This document shows positions 14,272 to 23,889 of a DNA stretch of 61,584 bases, in pieces (within the stretch, counting starts at the first letter, position 1; the number at the start of each line of letters is the position of its first letter). The stretch is taken from the NCBI GenBank assembly GCA_965603355.1, contig CBFDCQ010000010.1, forward strand, positions 1-61,584, in the 5' to 3' direction. The position numbers and the translations under genes were made by a program. The notes beneath the pieces were generated by a model, which saw nothing but the letters and a program-made list of their open reading frames with translations, was not told where the DNA came from and did no database searches. This DNA is from CBFDCQ01 sp965603355. GTDB taxonomy: Bacteria; Hydrogenedentota; CAZGCA01; CBFDCQ01.

Positions 14272-14544
14272 CTTGTGATTACCTTTTGTCTGTGAATGCG
14301 AGAATCATTAAACTGAAGGACAGCAAGCATTACAGAACGTCGCGCTCGCTGTCCCAGGTTCTAATACAACTCAGTGCGTGATAGTATACCGCAGTCGGGT
14401 GCGTCCTGGCAAGTTCCGGTTTTGCCGGCGAGCCGCTTGTGTCGTTGCTTAGTGCTTGCGCAGTGGATGCCGATCATGCTAGCGTACAGGTACGTTAACT
14501 GCGAGTCGAAAGGGGTTTCAGAGCAGTAGAGGCGGTAGCGTGCG

Positions 14545-15330
14545 ATGGAAGTGATTATCAGGCCCAGGGAAGAAGATGCGGCGCGATTGACCGCCACCAT
14601 CATTGCGCGGGCGATTCAGGCAAACCCGCGACTTGTGTTGGGGTTGGCCACAGGTCGCACAATGGACAGCGTGTACTGTCTGCTCGTCGACATGCACGCG
14701 ACCGAGGGACTGGATTTCTCGCAGGTCACCACCTTCAACCTGGACGAGTACATAGGTCTCCCGCGCGAAGATGAGCGTTCTTACCGCTATTACATGAAGG
14801 CACACCTGTTCGACCGCGTCAATATCGACCCGCGCAACACTCATCTGCCGGACGGTATGGCGGACGATATGGAAGCGCAATGCGTAGCGTACGAGGAAAG
14901 CATACGCGCCGCCGGCGGAATAGACTTGCAGTTGCTTGGCCTGGGCCGTTCAGGGCACATCGGATTCAACGAACCGCTCTCGGCCATGCTGTCGCGCACC
15001 CGGGCAAAAGCCCTGGCACCTGAAACGATTGAGCAGAACGCACCTTTGTTCGGCGGACCGGAACAGGTACCGCACCGAGCCATCACTATGGGAGTCGGCA
15101 CGATACTCGACTCAAAACGATGCGTTTTGCTGGCAACGGGTTCCGAGAAAGCCGAGATCATCGCCAAAGCCGTCGAAGGACCTGTGACGTCGATGATATC
15201 CGCCACCGCGCTGCAGCTTCATCCACGATGCACGGTTATAGTGGACGAAGCGGCCGCATCCTGTCTGCAGCATACCGACTACTACCGCTGGATCTTCGAG
15301 AACGAGCCGGAGTGGCAGGAGTTCCACTGA
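14545..15330 (+). CDS. nagB: Glucosamine-6-phosphate deaminase
   Basis: 261 residues, the usual length. Converts glucosamine 6-phosphate to fructose 6-phosphate and ammonia, the entry of amino sugars into glycolysis; cytosolic. Visible family residues are LGLATGRTMDSVY (phosphate-binding loop, near 33), TTFNLDEYIGL (catalytic aspartate in N-L-D-E-Y), and GLGRSGHIGFNEP around 132-144, carrying the catalytic histidine and the sugar-binding loop. The allosteric C-terminal extension of the E. coli enzyme is not obvious. ATG 14545 has GAGG about nine bases upstream. It stands alone, with the giant haem-protein gene converging on it from the right (33-base gap). Confident. Confidence 0.95.
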   Translation: MEVIIRPREEDAARLTATIIARAIQANPRLVLGLATGRTMDSVYCLLVDMHATEGLDFSQVTTFNLDEYIGLPREDERSYRYYMKAHLFDRVNIDPRNTHLPDGMADDMEAQCVAYEESIRAAGGIDLQLLGLGRSGHIGFNEPLSAMLSRTRAKALAPETIEQNAPLFGGPEQVPHRAITMGVGTILDSKRCVLLATGSEKAEIIAKAVEGPVTSMISATALQLHPRCTVIVDEAAASCLQHTDYYRWIFENEPEWQEFH

Positions 15331-15363
15331 CGAAGGCGGTAGAAGGACCCGCATTCATTACAG

Positions 15364-18300
15364 CTAGCGTTGAGCGCTTCGCGGCGGGTCGATGTATCGC
15401 AGGAACTCGCAAAGGGCGCGGATATCGGAGTCGGTCAGGTGGGAAGTGCGGCCGTGTTTGTCGTCGCGGTTGAACTTCGTGAAGACCTCCGCGAGCGTTT
15501 TGGCGCGTCCATCGTGCAGGTATGGTCCAGATCGGTGCAGACCCAGGAGCGACGGTGTATCGAGCCGCCTGTGCAGTTCGCTCTCGCTGGAAAGACACGT
15601 ACCGACGTCGTACAGCACGAACGTACGGTCGGCGCGGCGCTTGCCGCTGTCGGTGTAGAACGGCGGCGGATGGCATGCCGCACAACCGGTCGTCTCGCTG
15701 AAGAAGAGTTTCTTGCCTGCCTTGATAAGCCGCGCTGATCTAGCCGGCGGCGGAGGGTTCTTCTTGGGCTTGAGACTGGCGATGTACGCGGCAAGCGCGT
15801 CGAGGTCGCGATCCATCCCCGCGTTCGACGGCCCGAGGTAGTCATGCAACTCCTCGTGCGGGACGAACCACTGTCCGGCCATCGTCATCCGCGTGAACCG
15901 GTACGTATCCTGAATCTCGTCCAGGTGCGCGGTCACGTGCAGCGGCGCGGTGTCGAGGCATCCACGCAACGTGACCGTATCGAGCGGCCCGTTGCCGAAA
16001 TCCCACTGTCGGCCGTCCTGGTCGCCGTCCGGATGGCACACGGCGCACGACATCCACTGGTCTTTCGTCAGCCGCTTGTCCGTCGCCGTCCCGAAAAGGT
16101 ACCGGCCGCGCGCACTCTCCGGCGGTGTGGGATCATTCGCGAACCGCTCGCGGGACAGCACCTCGCCGGTCTCCGCATCGAGCGCCACGATCTCCTGCCC
16201 GGCGATCGTAAGGAGGTACAGCCGCTCTTTCGCGCTGTCCAGCACGATACCGCCCGGTTCCATACCGACACGTTCGGCATGCCATTTCGCAAAACCGGTA
16301 TCGCGATCTATCGCGAGCACATCGTCGCTGCCGGCGGATGCAAGGTAGACGGCGCCCGCGTCAACGGCGACCTCCACAGGTCTGTGCGGCGGCACCACCA
16401 GCAGGTCCGGGAAGTACCCGACCGACACATAGTTGCTCTCAGGCTCAGCGACCGCGATGACCGGGAACACGGTCCGGTCGAACATACGCCCGCCGACCGA
16501 GGTGTCCGAGCGGGTTTGCGGCGCGTAGAGCCGTCCGTCAGCGCCGACCGTGAGGGTACTGCACTGGTTGAGTTGCGGCTGCGCAGGTATCCTCCGCAGC
16601 TCCTTGCACTCTTCATCCAGCACGACGATCTCGCCCGTGCGGAAGCTCACCGTGTAGAGTTCCTTGCCGTCGGATGAGAGCGCAAGGCAGGCGGGCCTGT
16701 TGATATACCCGCTGGTAGCCTCCACGCGGCCTCTACGGGCTGACAATCGGAGGACGCGGTCACCATCGAAGTCCGCAACGAAAAGTCCCTTGCCATCCGA
16801 GGAGGGCAGCACGGCTCGCGGTCGGCCCGGGACATCAAACCGCGCTGCTTCATTGAGCGACGCAGCGTCGAGCGCCACGACCTGCCGTTTATCGGCCAGC
16901 GCGACGTATACCCGCTTCCCGTCCGGTGAGAGCGCAATCGATCGCGGTTCGCCGCCGGTGCGCGCCGTGGCCCGTATGCGCAGATCCGCCGTATCCATCC
17001 GCACAACCTCGCCTGACCAGGGATGTGCGGCAAAAACCGCGCCCTCGTCGGACGACAGCGTCAGCAACGAGCTGTGCGGAGCCCGATCCGCCTGGGTAGC
17101 AGAGGCCCGTTCCCGCGGCGGCGTACGTCTCCTTCGGACTTCGCGTGCTGCCGGGGACCGCGGCAGAGGGTTGCCGGTACTCGCCTGAGCGTAGACCTCC
17201 TCGCCCTGAACAAGCACCATCCCGGCGCGCAGCGCGTCGCCCTCGCCCGCCCAGAACGTGAATGTCACCGTATCGAACCATGCGGGAGCTTGCTCGCCGT
17301 ACGGTGTCGGCATCCCTATCCTCGTATCGAGATTGCTGAAAAACCTCCAGAGGTCGTTCGGGTCATAGACGTACTCGAAAGTGCCGTTTTCCACCGGCAA
17401 TTCCAACTGTTCCATCACCACACTCGGCATTTTGGCTATCAGATTGACGGTATCCGCCGCCGTACCGTCCGGGAGGTGCCCGCGAATTACAAGAGGACGA
17501 GGCGGCTCCGCACGCGTGCCCGGCGGCAGGTCGAACGCGATAGGTTCGGCGCCCCTCGGAACGACCGGCACGGGAAACCTTGGCGAGACCAGACCGATAC
17601 CGTCCCCCATAGGCAACCGTTCCTCCGGAACGAGCTCAGAGAGCACGCCCGCGCTCGTCTTGCCGGTGCTGGTACTCTCGGCGCTCACCATCCATGCGCC
17701 CGGTTCGAACGCCTTCGGCCCACCATAATCGAACACCCCCATCGCATCGGACGGGATCCGGTACTTGGTGCTTTTGCCGGAGGGTGAGACAATTTCCCCT
17801 TCGACGTGCCCGCTTACCGGCGGCCAGACCAGACCGGAAAGCGAGAGCCTCTCACCCACCTCGAGAACCGCGCCCGGTCCAGACGCTCCAAAGGTGAGAA
17901 AGGAGTCCCAGACCCTGCCATCAGCAACAACCAGGGGACCGCCGGGAGGCGACCCGGGCACGACACCGTTGAACGGCGGCAGCACCCGCGGCCCCAGCCT
18001 GTCCCGCCCGTCAATGAGCACGACCATCGACGCGTACGCGCCATAATCCGTCACACCGGTGGACTCGTCGCGGAACACCCCGCCGGCGTAATTCATCTTA
18101 TAATCGCCCGGCAGATCGCCGTGAGGACCGTTGCCGAACTGGTAACCGTACGGGTCGTCGAAGAACCAGTAGCTCGCCGGTACTAGATCTTCCGAAGCCT
18201 GCGACCGGACCCCAATTCCCGGCCGCCATGACGTGGTGTAGAAATAGCCCCACCGGTCAACATCCTCCGGAGCTATCGTGGGCGGCATACCGGTGGACGT

Positions 18301-20751
18301 CATGCACACGTAAGGCATCTCACCGATCGCGCGGCGGTCCTCCGGCAGAAGCTCGCCGGGCCAGAGACCCGCCCGCCCTTCACCTCGTCGTACACCCGGC
18401 CATCGTTCCTCGACCAAGTCCGAAATGGTTCCGTCCGGATCCTCGAACGTCACGTTCGGGAAGAGTGAGAAGGCCATGTCGTGCCCCAGCCACGCGACAT
18501 CACCGGATTCGTACGGATAACATGTATGCCCGAGATTGATCCCGTGTATTTCATCGTAGAATTCCGGCGGTGGCCACGGTTCGTCGGGCGGATGCCCCGG
18601 AGGGCGCGGCTCGAACGGCATCGGTCTGCCCGGCGGGAACTCCAGCGACGGCGCCACGAACCGATTGTCACCAGCGACAAACCAGCGTGCACGCCACCGC
18701 GCGCTCGGGCTCCGGTTCCCGCGCTCGCCGTGGACCACGACTCGTGAATCGGGCGTGACGACTACGGACGCACCCCGCCGAGACGCCATCCACAAGGTTC
18801 CATCGTCGTCCCTGTGGCTGACGGTCACATCAAGCACGTACTCGCCCGGATCGTCGAAGGTCACGGGCGTTTCGTTCGGTCCCGGCACGAAAAGGCCCCA
18901 CCGGTTGGCTTTCCCCTTGATCATCCGCTCGACGACGCGGTCGCGGTCGGAATAAGGATAGTGACGCCAGCGTAGCTCCACGTCGGCGGGCATTGCGGGC
19001 TGAACCTGCACCTGTGGGCGGTAGCGCGCGTACGGTTGGAGAGGCGTCCCCGGCTCCGGGTGGACCATCGTATCGAGCGGTCTCGCCACATAAACGTCAT
19101 ACGTACCCGTGATTGCATACGCGACGCTTAACATGTCTTCTATGATGCCCTCAAGTTCGATCACGTAATGTCCGTAGCGGTCAAACGAGTAATTGAACGC
19201 TCCTCGCCCGGTAATGTGGTACATGTCCGCGAGGCTCGGGTTGCCGTACGCTGGCGGTACGGGAGGCAGGATTCTGTCGCGAACCACGTAATCCGGCCGG
19301 AGAACGCTCAGATCGTTCTGCCCCGATACCAGCGGGGCCGGCCCGAGCGTCTCCGTGGCCCCGTCAGGCGCGGTGACCGTGACTCTCAACCTACTTGTCG
19401 CAAAGTCGAACGGAATGGTCGGTGCCGGTATGACGGGTGCCGGCCGATCGGCAAGACTCGCCATCGGAACATAAGGGTCCAGCGGGTAGACGATAGGTTC
19501 TCCAGTGTACGCGTCGTCACGCGGGATGATAAGTTTCTCCGGCATGGTGACGTTACGGAAATTGATCGAGAACCGGCCCTCGTCTTCGCGCGCAAGAGCG
19601 CCCCGTGCGCCGCCGGGTCCCGCCGATCCAAGCAGGAGACACGCTAACCGGGGCGGCGCAGGATTGCCGACGCGCAAATAACTTATGTACCACGGGCTGC
19701 CCGCCGGTTCGCCGGCATCGTACTCTTCGTGACCAATCCCATGCAGGTTGACCCATGCGCCGATACCGTAGTACCCCGGCCTAAGTTCAGCAGGGATCTC
19801 GAGCGTAAACCGTTGTCTGATAACGGCCTGCCGACCTTCGACCCGCCACTCGCCCGGGTCCTCATGCCACCAGGGCGCCGGCCATCCGGAACCCGCCGGG
19901 TGCCATTCACGCCGTCCGCCGGGCAGCCGCTCAGCGAGCATTTCGTTGTGCGCTTCGATTGGCAAACCGGTAGGTGTAAGCAGATGGCTGACCGATAGGC
20001 GGTTATGAGCTCGTTGACGCCCTTTTTGGTCGAACAGAATGTGGAATCCCGGTTCAATTACAGGCGGCTCGCGAAACGCGTTGCGCGCGGCTCTCTCGGA
20101 TTCGAACACGACGTGCAGCTCAACCTCGAGTTCGACCGGTTCTCCGGGAAATGCCGCCCGGGTTGAGGCTCGCGTTCTGCCGAAATACCAGAGATTCGGC
20201 CCGATTTTCCTCACAAACGGATGCCATTCACGCGAATCGCCGCTGTCATGAACGACCGGAATCATTGTTCCGGGAGAAGAACTGATATCGCCACTGAGCA
20301 TTCCGCCAAGGATCTCCCTATGCGGTCCCGACATGTCGCTGAGGACAATCTGGCCCTTCGACAGTATCGGCTCCTCGATCTCCGGCGGCAGGTCGCCGAT
20401 TTCCATCATGTTCGTGTTTACCTGCAGGGTCGAGCCCGGAGGAGCGAACAGGCGCACCTCGAAAGAGCCGTCAGGACGAACCGGAGCAACTGCCTCGTCC
20501 GCGGTGCGCAGGTTGATCACGCGCACCAAACGTGCCCGGCGGTCCACCGCGGCGCCCGCCGCACCCACGACACGCGCGAAATCAATTTCCTCAGATACGA
20601 TTCTGATCAGCGACGGATCCGGCGGAACGTCGATCCTTGGCAAACGCGCCCTGCGCCAGTCCGGTCCGTGCTCGAAGGGTTCTTCGTAAGCCAAGGAAGA
20701 CGCTCCCAGCACCAGCGCTAGAGTTATGAGTACGGATGTGGCTCTATACAC
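15364..20751 (-). CDS. Giant exported protein: large N-terminal beta-rich region, YVTN-type beta-propeller, di-haem cytochrome c peroxidase-like domain
   Basis: About 1,795 residues. The N-terminus (VYRATSVLITLALVLGASSLA) is a signal peptide. Residues ~25-1200 are not recognised: proline- and glycine-rich, with repeated beta-sandwich-like stretches. From ~1230 to 1540 there are propeller blades with SPDGKRVYVALADKRQ, SSDGKGLFVADFDGDRV and DGKELYTVSFRTGEIVV. The last ~250 residues are MauG/cytochrome c peroxidase-like, with haem-attachment motifs CAVCH (near 1570) and CAACH (near 1687), plus TPSLLGLHRSGPYLHDGR and a terminal ALCEFLRYI. Haem attachment requires the periplasm. I chose GTG 20751: it has GAGGGG seven bases upstream and starts the signal peptide, whereas the upstream TTG at 20820 falls between the promoter hexamers at 20808-20836. 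Likely a secreted redox or quinone-cofactor-type enzyme, but the reaction is unknown. Confidence 0.88.
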   Translation of the reverse strand: MYRATSVLITLALVLGASSLAYEEPFEHGPDWRRARLPRIDVPPDPSLIRIVSEEIDFARVVGAAGAAVDRRARLVRVINLRTADEAVAPVRPDGSFEVRLFAPPGSTLQVNTNMMEIGDLPPEIEEPILSKGQIVLSDMSGPHREILGGMLSGDISSSPGTMIPVVHDSGDSREWHPFVRKIGPNLWYFGRTRASTRAAFPGEPVELEVELHVVFESERAARNAFREPPVIEPGFHILFDQKGRQRAHNRLSVSHLLTPTGLPIEAHNEMLAERLPGGRREWHPAGSGWPAPWWHEDPGEWRVEGRQAVIRQRFTLEIPAELRPGYYGIGAWVNLHGIGHEEYDAGEPAGSPWYISYLRVGNPAPPRLACLLLGSAGPGGARGALAREDEGRFSINFRNVTMPEKLIIPRDDAYTGEPIVYPLDPYVPMASLADRPAPVIPAPTIPFDFATSRLRVTVTAPDGATETLGPAPLVSGQNDLSVLRPDYVVRDRILPPVPPAYGNPSLADMYHITGRGAFNYSFDRYGHYVIELEGIIEDMLSVAYAITGTYDVYVARPLDTMVHPEPGTPLQPYARYRPQVQVQPAMPADVELRWRHYPYSDRDRVVERMIKGKANRWGLFVPGPNETPVTFDDPGEYVLDVTVSHRDDDGTLWMASRRGASVVVTPDSRVVVHGERGNRSPSARWRARWFVAGDNRFVAPSLEFPPGRPMPFEPRPPGHPPDEPWPPPEFYDEIHGINLGHTCYPYESGDVAWLGHDMAFSLFPNVTFEDPDGTISDLVEERWPGVRRGEGRAGLWPGELLPEDRRAIGEMPYVCMTSTGMPPTIAPEDVDRWGYFYTTSWRPGIGVRSQASEDLVPASYWFFDDPYGYQFGNGPHGDLPGDYKMNYAGGVFRDESTGVTDYGAYASMVVLIDGRDRLGPRVLPPFNGVVPGSPPGGPLVVADGRVWDSFLTFGASGPGAVLEVGERLSLSGLVWPPVSGHVEGEIVSPSGKSTKYRIPSDAMGVFDYGGPKAFEPGAWMVSAESTSTGKTSAGVLSELVPEERLPMGDGIGLVSPRFPVPVVPRGAEPIAFDLPPGTRAEPPRPLVIRGHLPDGTAADTVNLIAKMPSVVMEQLELPVENGTFEYVYDPNDLWRFFSNLDTRIGMPTPYGEQAPAWFDTVTFTFWAGEGDALRAGMVLVQGEEVYAQASTGNPLPRSPAAREVRRRRTPPRERASATQADRAPHSSLLTLSSDEGAVFAAHPWSGEVVRMDTADLRIRATARTGGEPRSIALSPDGKRVYVALADKRQVVALDAASLNEAARFDVPGRPRAVLPSSDGKGLFVADFDGDRVLRLSARRGRVEATSGYINRPACLALSSDGKELYTVSFRTGEIVVLDEECKELRRIPAQPQLNQCSTLTVGADGRLYAPQTRSDTSVGGRMFDRTVFPVIAVAEPESNYVSVGYFPDLLVVPPHRPVEVAVDAGAVYLASAGSDDVLAIDRDTGFAKWHAERVGMEPGGIVLDSAKERLYLLTIAGQEIVALDAETGEVLSRERFANDPTPPESARGRYLFGTATDKRLTKDQWMSCAVCHPDGDQDGRQWDFGNGPLDTVTLRGCLDTAPLHVTAHLDEIQDTYRFTRMTMAGQWFVPHEELHDYLGPSNAGMDRDLDALAAYIASLKPKKNPPPPARSARLIKAGKKLFFSETTGCAACHPPPFYTDSGKRRADRTFVLYDVGTCLSSESELHRRLDTPSLLGLHRSGPYLHDGRAKTLAEVFTKFNRDDKHGRTSHLTDSDIRALCEFLRYIDPPRSAQR

Positions 20752-20807
20752 ACCTCTACCCCTCAGATCGAGCCGTCCAATGTCACGGGATTCCGGTCCA
20801 CTCGACC

Positions 20808-20836
20808 ATGATAAGTTCAAGGGGATCTTTTGTCAA
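20808..20836 (-). promoter_or_regulatory. Promoter of the giant haem-protein gene
   Basis: Minus-strand TTGACA (20831-20836), a 17-base spacer and TATCAT (20808-20813). Transcription would start near 20801, placing the GTG at 20751 after a ~50-base leader with a good ribosome-binding site. This rules out the in-frame TTG at 20820, which lies within the spacer. Confidence 0.75.
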
Positions 20837-20871
20837 CACAGGCGTGTAGCCGGTTTCCGGCCTGCAGGGCT

Positions 20872-21759
20872 CTAAAGCAAGGCGGTGCTGAAGTACCGTT
20901 CGGCCCGATCGGGGAGGACGGTGGCAACGTTACCGTCCATGCGCTGAGTCAGCTGGCGCGCGGCCCACACGTTAGCGCCCGAGGAGATGCCGACGAGTAG
21001 ACCGTAGTCGCGGCCGAGCTGGCGAGTGGTTTCGATGGCGTCATCGTCCGTCACCTCGACTACTTCGTCCACCAGCGACACATCTAGCACCGTCGGAACA
21101 AACCCGTCGCCGATTCCCTGGATCTGGTGAAGGCCGGGTTCGTGGCCGAGCAGCGCGGAGACATTCTTCGGTTCCACGGCGACTATACGCGCGTCCGGGC
21201 TGTGTTCTTTCAGGAACCTACCGACGCCCTGTAACGTGCCCCCGCTCCCCACGCCCGCGACAAAACATGCGATTTCCCCGGACATCTGCCGCCAGAGTTC
21301 GCGCGCCGTCTCCTCGTAATGGACTCGCGGGTTGTCGGGATTCTCGAACTGTTGAGGAACGTAGATGCGCGGGTCGGCAGCAGCCATTTCCTCGACTTTA
21401 CGAACTGCCCCCGGAAGAGCCTCTTCGTCGGGTGTAAGCATAAGCTCCGCACCCAGCGCGCGGATCAGTTTCTTGCGTTCCACACTCATACCCTCGGGCA
21501 TGACGATCTGCACACGGTACCCCTTGAGCCGAGCCACAAGGGCAATGCCTATACCGGTGTTGCCCGAGGTCGGTTCCACAATGATCGAGTCCGGATTGAG
21601 CTTGCCGTCACGTTCCGCACCCTCAATCATGGCCAGGGCGACGCGGTCCTTGATACTTCCTCCCGGGTTGAGGAACTCGGCTTTCGCGAAGACTCTCTCA
21701 TCCGTTAGCTGAATGAGCGGCGTGTTCCCTACCAGGTCCAGGATGTTATCGGTTAGCAC
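20872..21759 (-). CDS. cysK: Cysteine synthase (O-acetylserine sulfhydrylase)
   Basis: 295 residues, PLP fold type II. Makes L-cysteine from O-acetylserine and sulfide in the cytosol. The PLP lysine is in NPGGSIKDR (near residue 38), the substrate loop is PTSGNTGIG (near 64), the phosphate-binding glycines are GVGSGGTLQGVG (near 170), and the C-terminus LPDRAERYFSTALL matches the family 'D-x-g-E-R-Y-l-S-T' ending. It is slightly shorter than E. coli CysK, closer to the CysM/thermophile type. The start is a GTG at 21759 after GAGGAGTTGAACAG. A consensus-like promoter lies at 21817-21846, divergent from the LeuCD-type operon. No serine acetyltransferase is nearby. Confidence 0.95.
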   Translation of the reverse strand: MLTDNILDLVGNTPLIQLTDERVFAKAEFLNPGGSIKDRVALAMIEGAERDGKLNPDSIIVEPTSGNTGIGIALVARLKGYRVQIVMPEGMSVERKKLIRALGAELMLTPDEEALPGAVRKVEEMAAADPRIYVPQQFENPDNPRVHYEETARELWRQMSGEIACFVAGVGSGGTLQGVGRFLKEHSPDARIVAVEPKNVSALLGHEPGLHQIQGIGDGFVPTVLDVSLVDEVVEVTDDDAIETTRQLGRDYGLLVGISSGANVWAARQLTQRMDGNVATVLPDRAERYFSTALL

Positions 21760-21816
21760 CTGTTCAACTCCTCTCGTCGCTTACCCGTCAGTCCCACCTG
21801 CGTTCCTGGGGTAGCC

Positions 21817-21846
21817 ATTATCATTGAAATGCTGTTCACATGTCAA
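21817..21846 (-). promoter_or_regulatory. Promoter of cysK
   Basis: Minus-strand TTGACA (21841-21846), an 18-base spacer and GATAAT (21817-21822). It is divergent from, and about 180 bases away from, the plus-strand promoter at 22025-22053. The rest of the spacer 21760-22108 holds only an imperfect inverted repeat at 22000-22020 (GGGGG, TTAGCTAA, CCCCC), just upstream of the other -35, which could be an operator. Confidence 0.7.
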
Positions 21847-22024
21847 GTGGTGCAGCACGCTTGTCATCAGACGGCATACGTATCGCCAGATTACCTTATG
21901 CCCGTTTCACTCAGATGCCAGTGCACAGCGGACGGTGCTATGAAGTGCCCGCCGCACCTTGGGCAAGACGCCGGCGCCACTACTGTTGGCTGACGGTTTG
22001 GGGGTTAGCTAAACGCCCCCGCGC

Positions 22025-22053
22025 TTGACGACTTGCGATGCGACATATATAAT
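22025..22053 (+). promoter_or_regulatory. Near-consensus promoter of the LeuCD/fumarase-type operon
   Basis: TTGACG (22025-22030), exactly 17 bases, then TATAAT (22048-22053). Transcription would start near 22060, about 49 bases before the first ATG (22109). This excludes the longer in-frame start at 22025, which is the -35 itself. The palindrome at 22000-22020 abuts the -35 and is a candidate regulator site. Confidence 0.85.
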
Positions 22054-22108
22054 CCGCGCTAGATGGATCAGTTTGTTCAATAGGCCTGCTGGAAGGAAGA
22101 GGTCGCTG

Positions 22109-23371
22109 ATGGGAAAGACCCTTGCGGAGAAGATCATAGGTGAACATGCCGGACGGGACGTATCGCCGGGCGAGATCGTCGTAGCAAAGCTCGATCTATG
22201 TTACGTGCAGGACGGTACCGGCCCGCTTGCGGCGCGCGAGTTCGAAGGTCTCGGCCGCGACCGGCTCGCAATGCCGGACAGAACCGTTATATTTCTGGAC
22301 CATGCCGCGCCGAGTCCCCGAAAAGAGCTATCGAACGATCACGCATTTCTACGTCAATTCGCCGCGACTTTCGGTTCGCACCTGTCCGAGATCGGTGAAG
22401 GTGTATGTCACCAGGTGGTACTCGAACGGTTCGCAGCGCCGGGTCAGTTGATAATCGGCGCGGACTCGCATACTTGCACGAACGGCGGCGTCGGCGCGTT
22501 CGGCACGGGAATGGGCTCGACGGACGTGGCGGTGGCGATGGCGACCGGCGAGACGTGGTTCAAAGTGCCGGATACGATAAAGATAGATCTCACAGGCGAG
22601 TTCCGGCCCGGCGTCTATTCCAAAGACCTTATCTTGTTCCTTATAGGCCTCATGGGTGCGGACGGCGCGACGTACAAAGCGTTGGAGTTCGTCGGCGACG
22701 GCGTGGCCGCTCTTGAGGTCAGCGACCGCGCGGCTATAGCCAATATGGCGGTCGAGGCGGGCGCCAAAACCGGGATTTTCCCGTCGGGCGAGAAGACCAA
22801 AGAGTTTCTCGCACGGTATGGCCGCGAAAATGAGTGGCGTGAGCTGCGTCCGGACGATGATGCGCGTTACGAGCGCACAATCAAGACAGATTTGAAAGAT
22901 CTCGTGCCGATGGTGGCATTGCCTCACTATGTCGATAACGTCAAGCCGGTCGCGGACCCCGAATGTGCCGGTATCAAGATCGACCAAGTGTTCTTCGGCT
23001 CATGCACGAACTGCCGCATCGAGGATATCCGCGTTTTCGAGAGCATCATGCACGGCAGGAAGGCGCACGAGGGGACCCGCGTTCTGTTCGCTCCCGCTTC
23101 CATGAGCGTGTTGAAGCAGGCTGTTGCAGAGGGCCTGCTGGGCAGTTTACTTGACTCAGGTGCAACCATTGTGACGCCGGGATGCGGCGCCTGTGTGGGC
23201 GTGCACGGCGGGATACTTGGCGACGGTGAGCGCTGCCTCGCCACATCGAACAGGAACTTCAAGGGACGGATGGGCAACCCGAACGCGTTTGTTTATCTCG
23301 GTTCGCCGGCGACGGCGGCCGCCACGGCCATCAAAGGCGAACTGGCCGATCCGAGGGAGTTTGTGTCGTGA
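22109..23371 (+). CDS. leuC: 3-isopropylmalate dehydratase-type large subunit (LeuC/homoaconitase family)
   Basis: 420 residues, the length of the short LeuC2-type proteins. Catalytic iron-sulfur subunit of an aconitase-superfamily hydro-lyase. The cluster cysteines are in FGSCTNCRIEDIR and TPGCGACVG, and the substrate region is GADSHTCTNGGVGAFGTGMGS. In leucine synthesis it isomerises 2- to 3-isopropylmalate with LeuD; close relatives act on homocitrate, citramalate or dimethylmalate. ATG 22109 follows AAGAGGT. It is the first gene of a tight five-gene run (LeuD-type, fumarase-type alpha and beta, cNMP-binding). No leuA or leuB is present, so the pathway is not settled. Confidence 0.85.
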   Translation: MGKTLAEKIIGEHAGRDVSPGEIVVAKLDLCYVQDGTGPLAAREFEGLGRDRLAMPDRTVIFLDHAAPSPRKELSNDHAFLRQFAATFGSHLSEIGEGVCHQVVLERFAAPGQLIIGADSHTCTNGGVGAFGTGMGSTDVAVAMATGETWFKVPDTIKIDLTGEFRPGVYSKDLILFLIGLMGADGATYKALEFVGDGVAALEVSDRAAIANMAVEAGAKTGIFPSGEKTKEFLARYGRENEWRELRPDDDARYERTIKTDLKDLVPMVALPHYVDNVKPVADPECAGIKIDQVFFGSCTNCRIEDIRVFESIMHGRKAHEGTRVLFAPASMSVLKQAVAEGLLGSLLDSGATIVTPGCGACVGVHGGILGDGERCLATSNRNFKGRMGNPNAFVYLGSPATAAATAIKGELADPREFVS

Positions 23372-23865
23372 ATCAAGAAGGACGCGCGTGGAAGTTCGGT
23401 GACAGCATCAGCACCGACCATATTACCCCGGGCAGGTTTTTTCACCTGCGATCGAAGCTGGACGAGCTGGCCAAACACGTCCTGGTTGATGCCAGGGAGG
23501 ATTTTGCGCGCGAGGTTCGGCCCGGCGACTTCGTGGTGGCGGGCGGCAACTTCGGGTTGGGCTCAAGCCGCGAGCATGCCGCGGTGGTCATAAAGATCGC
23601 CGGCGTCAAAGCGGTTCTGGCTAAATCTTTTGCGAGAATATTTTACCGCAACGCGATAAACGTCGGTTTGCCGGTGCTGGTCTGCAACACCGACGAGATT
23701 AATGATAGCGATACCCTGGTCCTCGATGTCGAGAACTCCGTTGTCATCAACAAGACGAGCGGCGAACGCCTATCATGCCAGCCGATCCCACCGTTCATGA
23801 GAGAGATACTCGACAGCGGCGGTCTGGTGAACTACATAAAGGAGCACGGCGGATTTCCCAAGTGA
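23368..23865 (+). CDS. leuD: 3-isopropylmalate dehydratase-type small subunit (LeuD family)
   Basis: 165 residues; the swivelling small subunit that completes the active site of the LeuC-type partner. Recognisable parts are FGDSISTDHITPGR near residue 7, GGNFGLGSSREHA near 53 and AKSFARIFYRNAINVGLPVL near 79-98. The substrate-specificity loop after the first motif reads GRFFHLRSKLDEL instead of the common GRYL-type loop, so the substrate may not be isopropylmalate. The GTG start at 23368 overlaps the LeuC-type stop codon by four bases (GTGA), indicating translational coupling. Confidence 0.85.
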   Translation: MNQEGRAWKFGDSISTDHITPGRFFHLRSKLDELAKHVLVDAREDFAREVRPGDFVVAGGNFGLGSSREHAAVVIKIAGVKAVLAKSFARIFYRNAINVGLPVLVCNTDEINDSDTLVLDVENSVVINKTSGERLSCQPIPPFMREILDSGGLVNYIKEHGGFPK

Positions 23866-23889
23866 TGTAAAGGAGGGGTGGTCACATTC

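Noticed and set aside
20751..20820. TTG at 20820 as the start of the giant haem protein
   Set aside because: It lies inside the TTGACA-N17-TATCAT promoter and lacks a ribosome-binding site; GTG 20751 has both a site and a proper signal peptide.
22000..22020. Inverted repeat read as a terminator upstream of the LeuCD-type operon
   Set aside because: No T-run follows and no plus-strand gene ends nearby; an operator-like role next to the -35 is more plausible.
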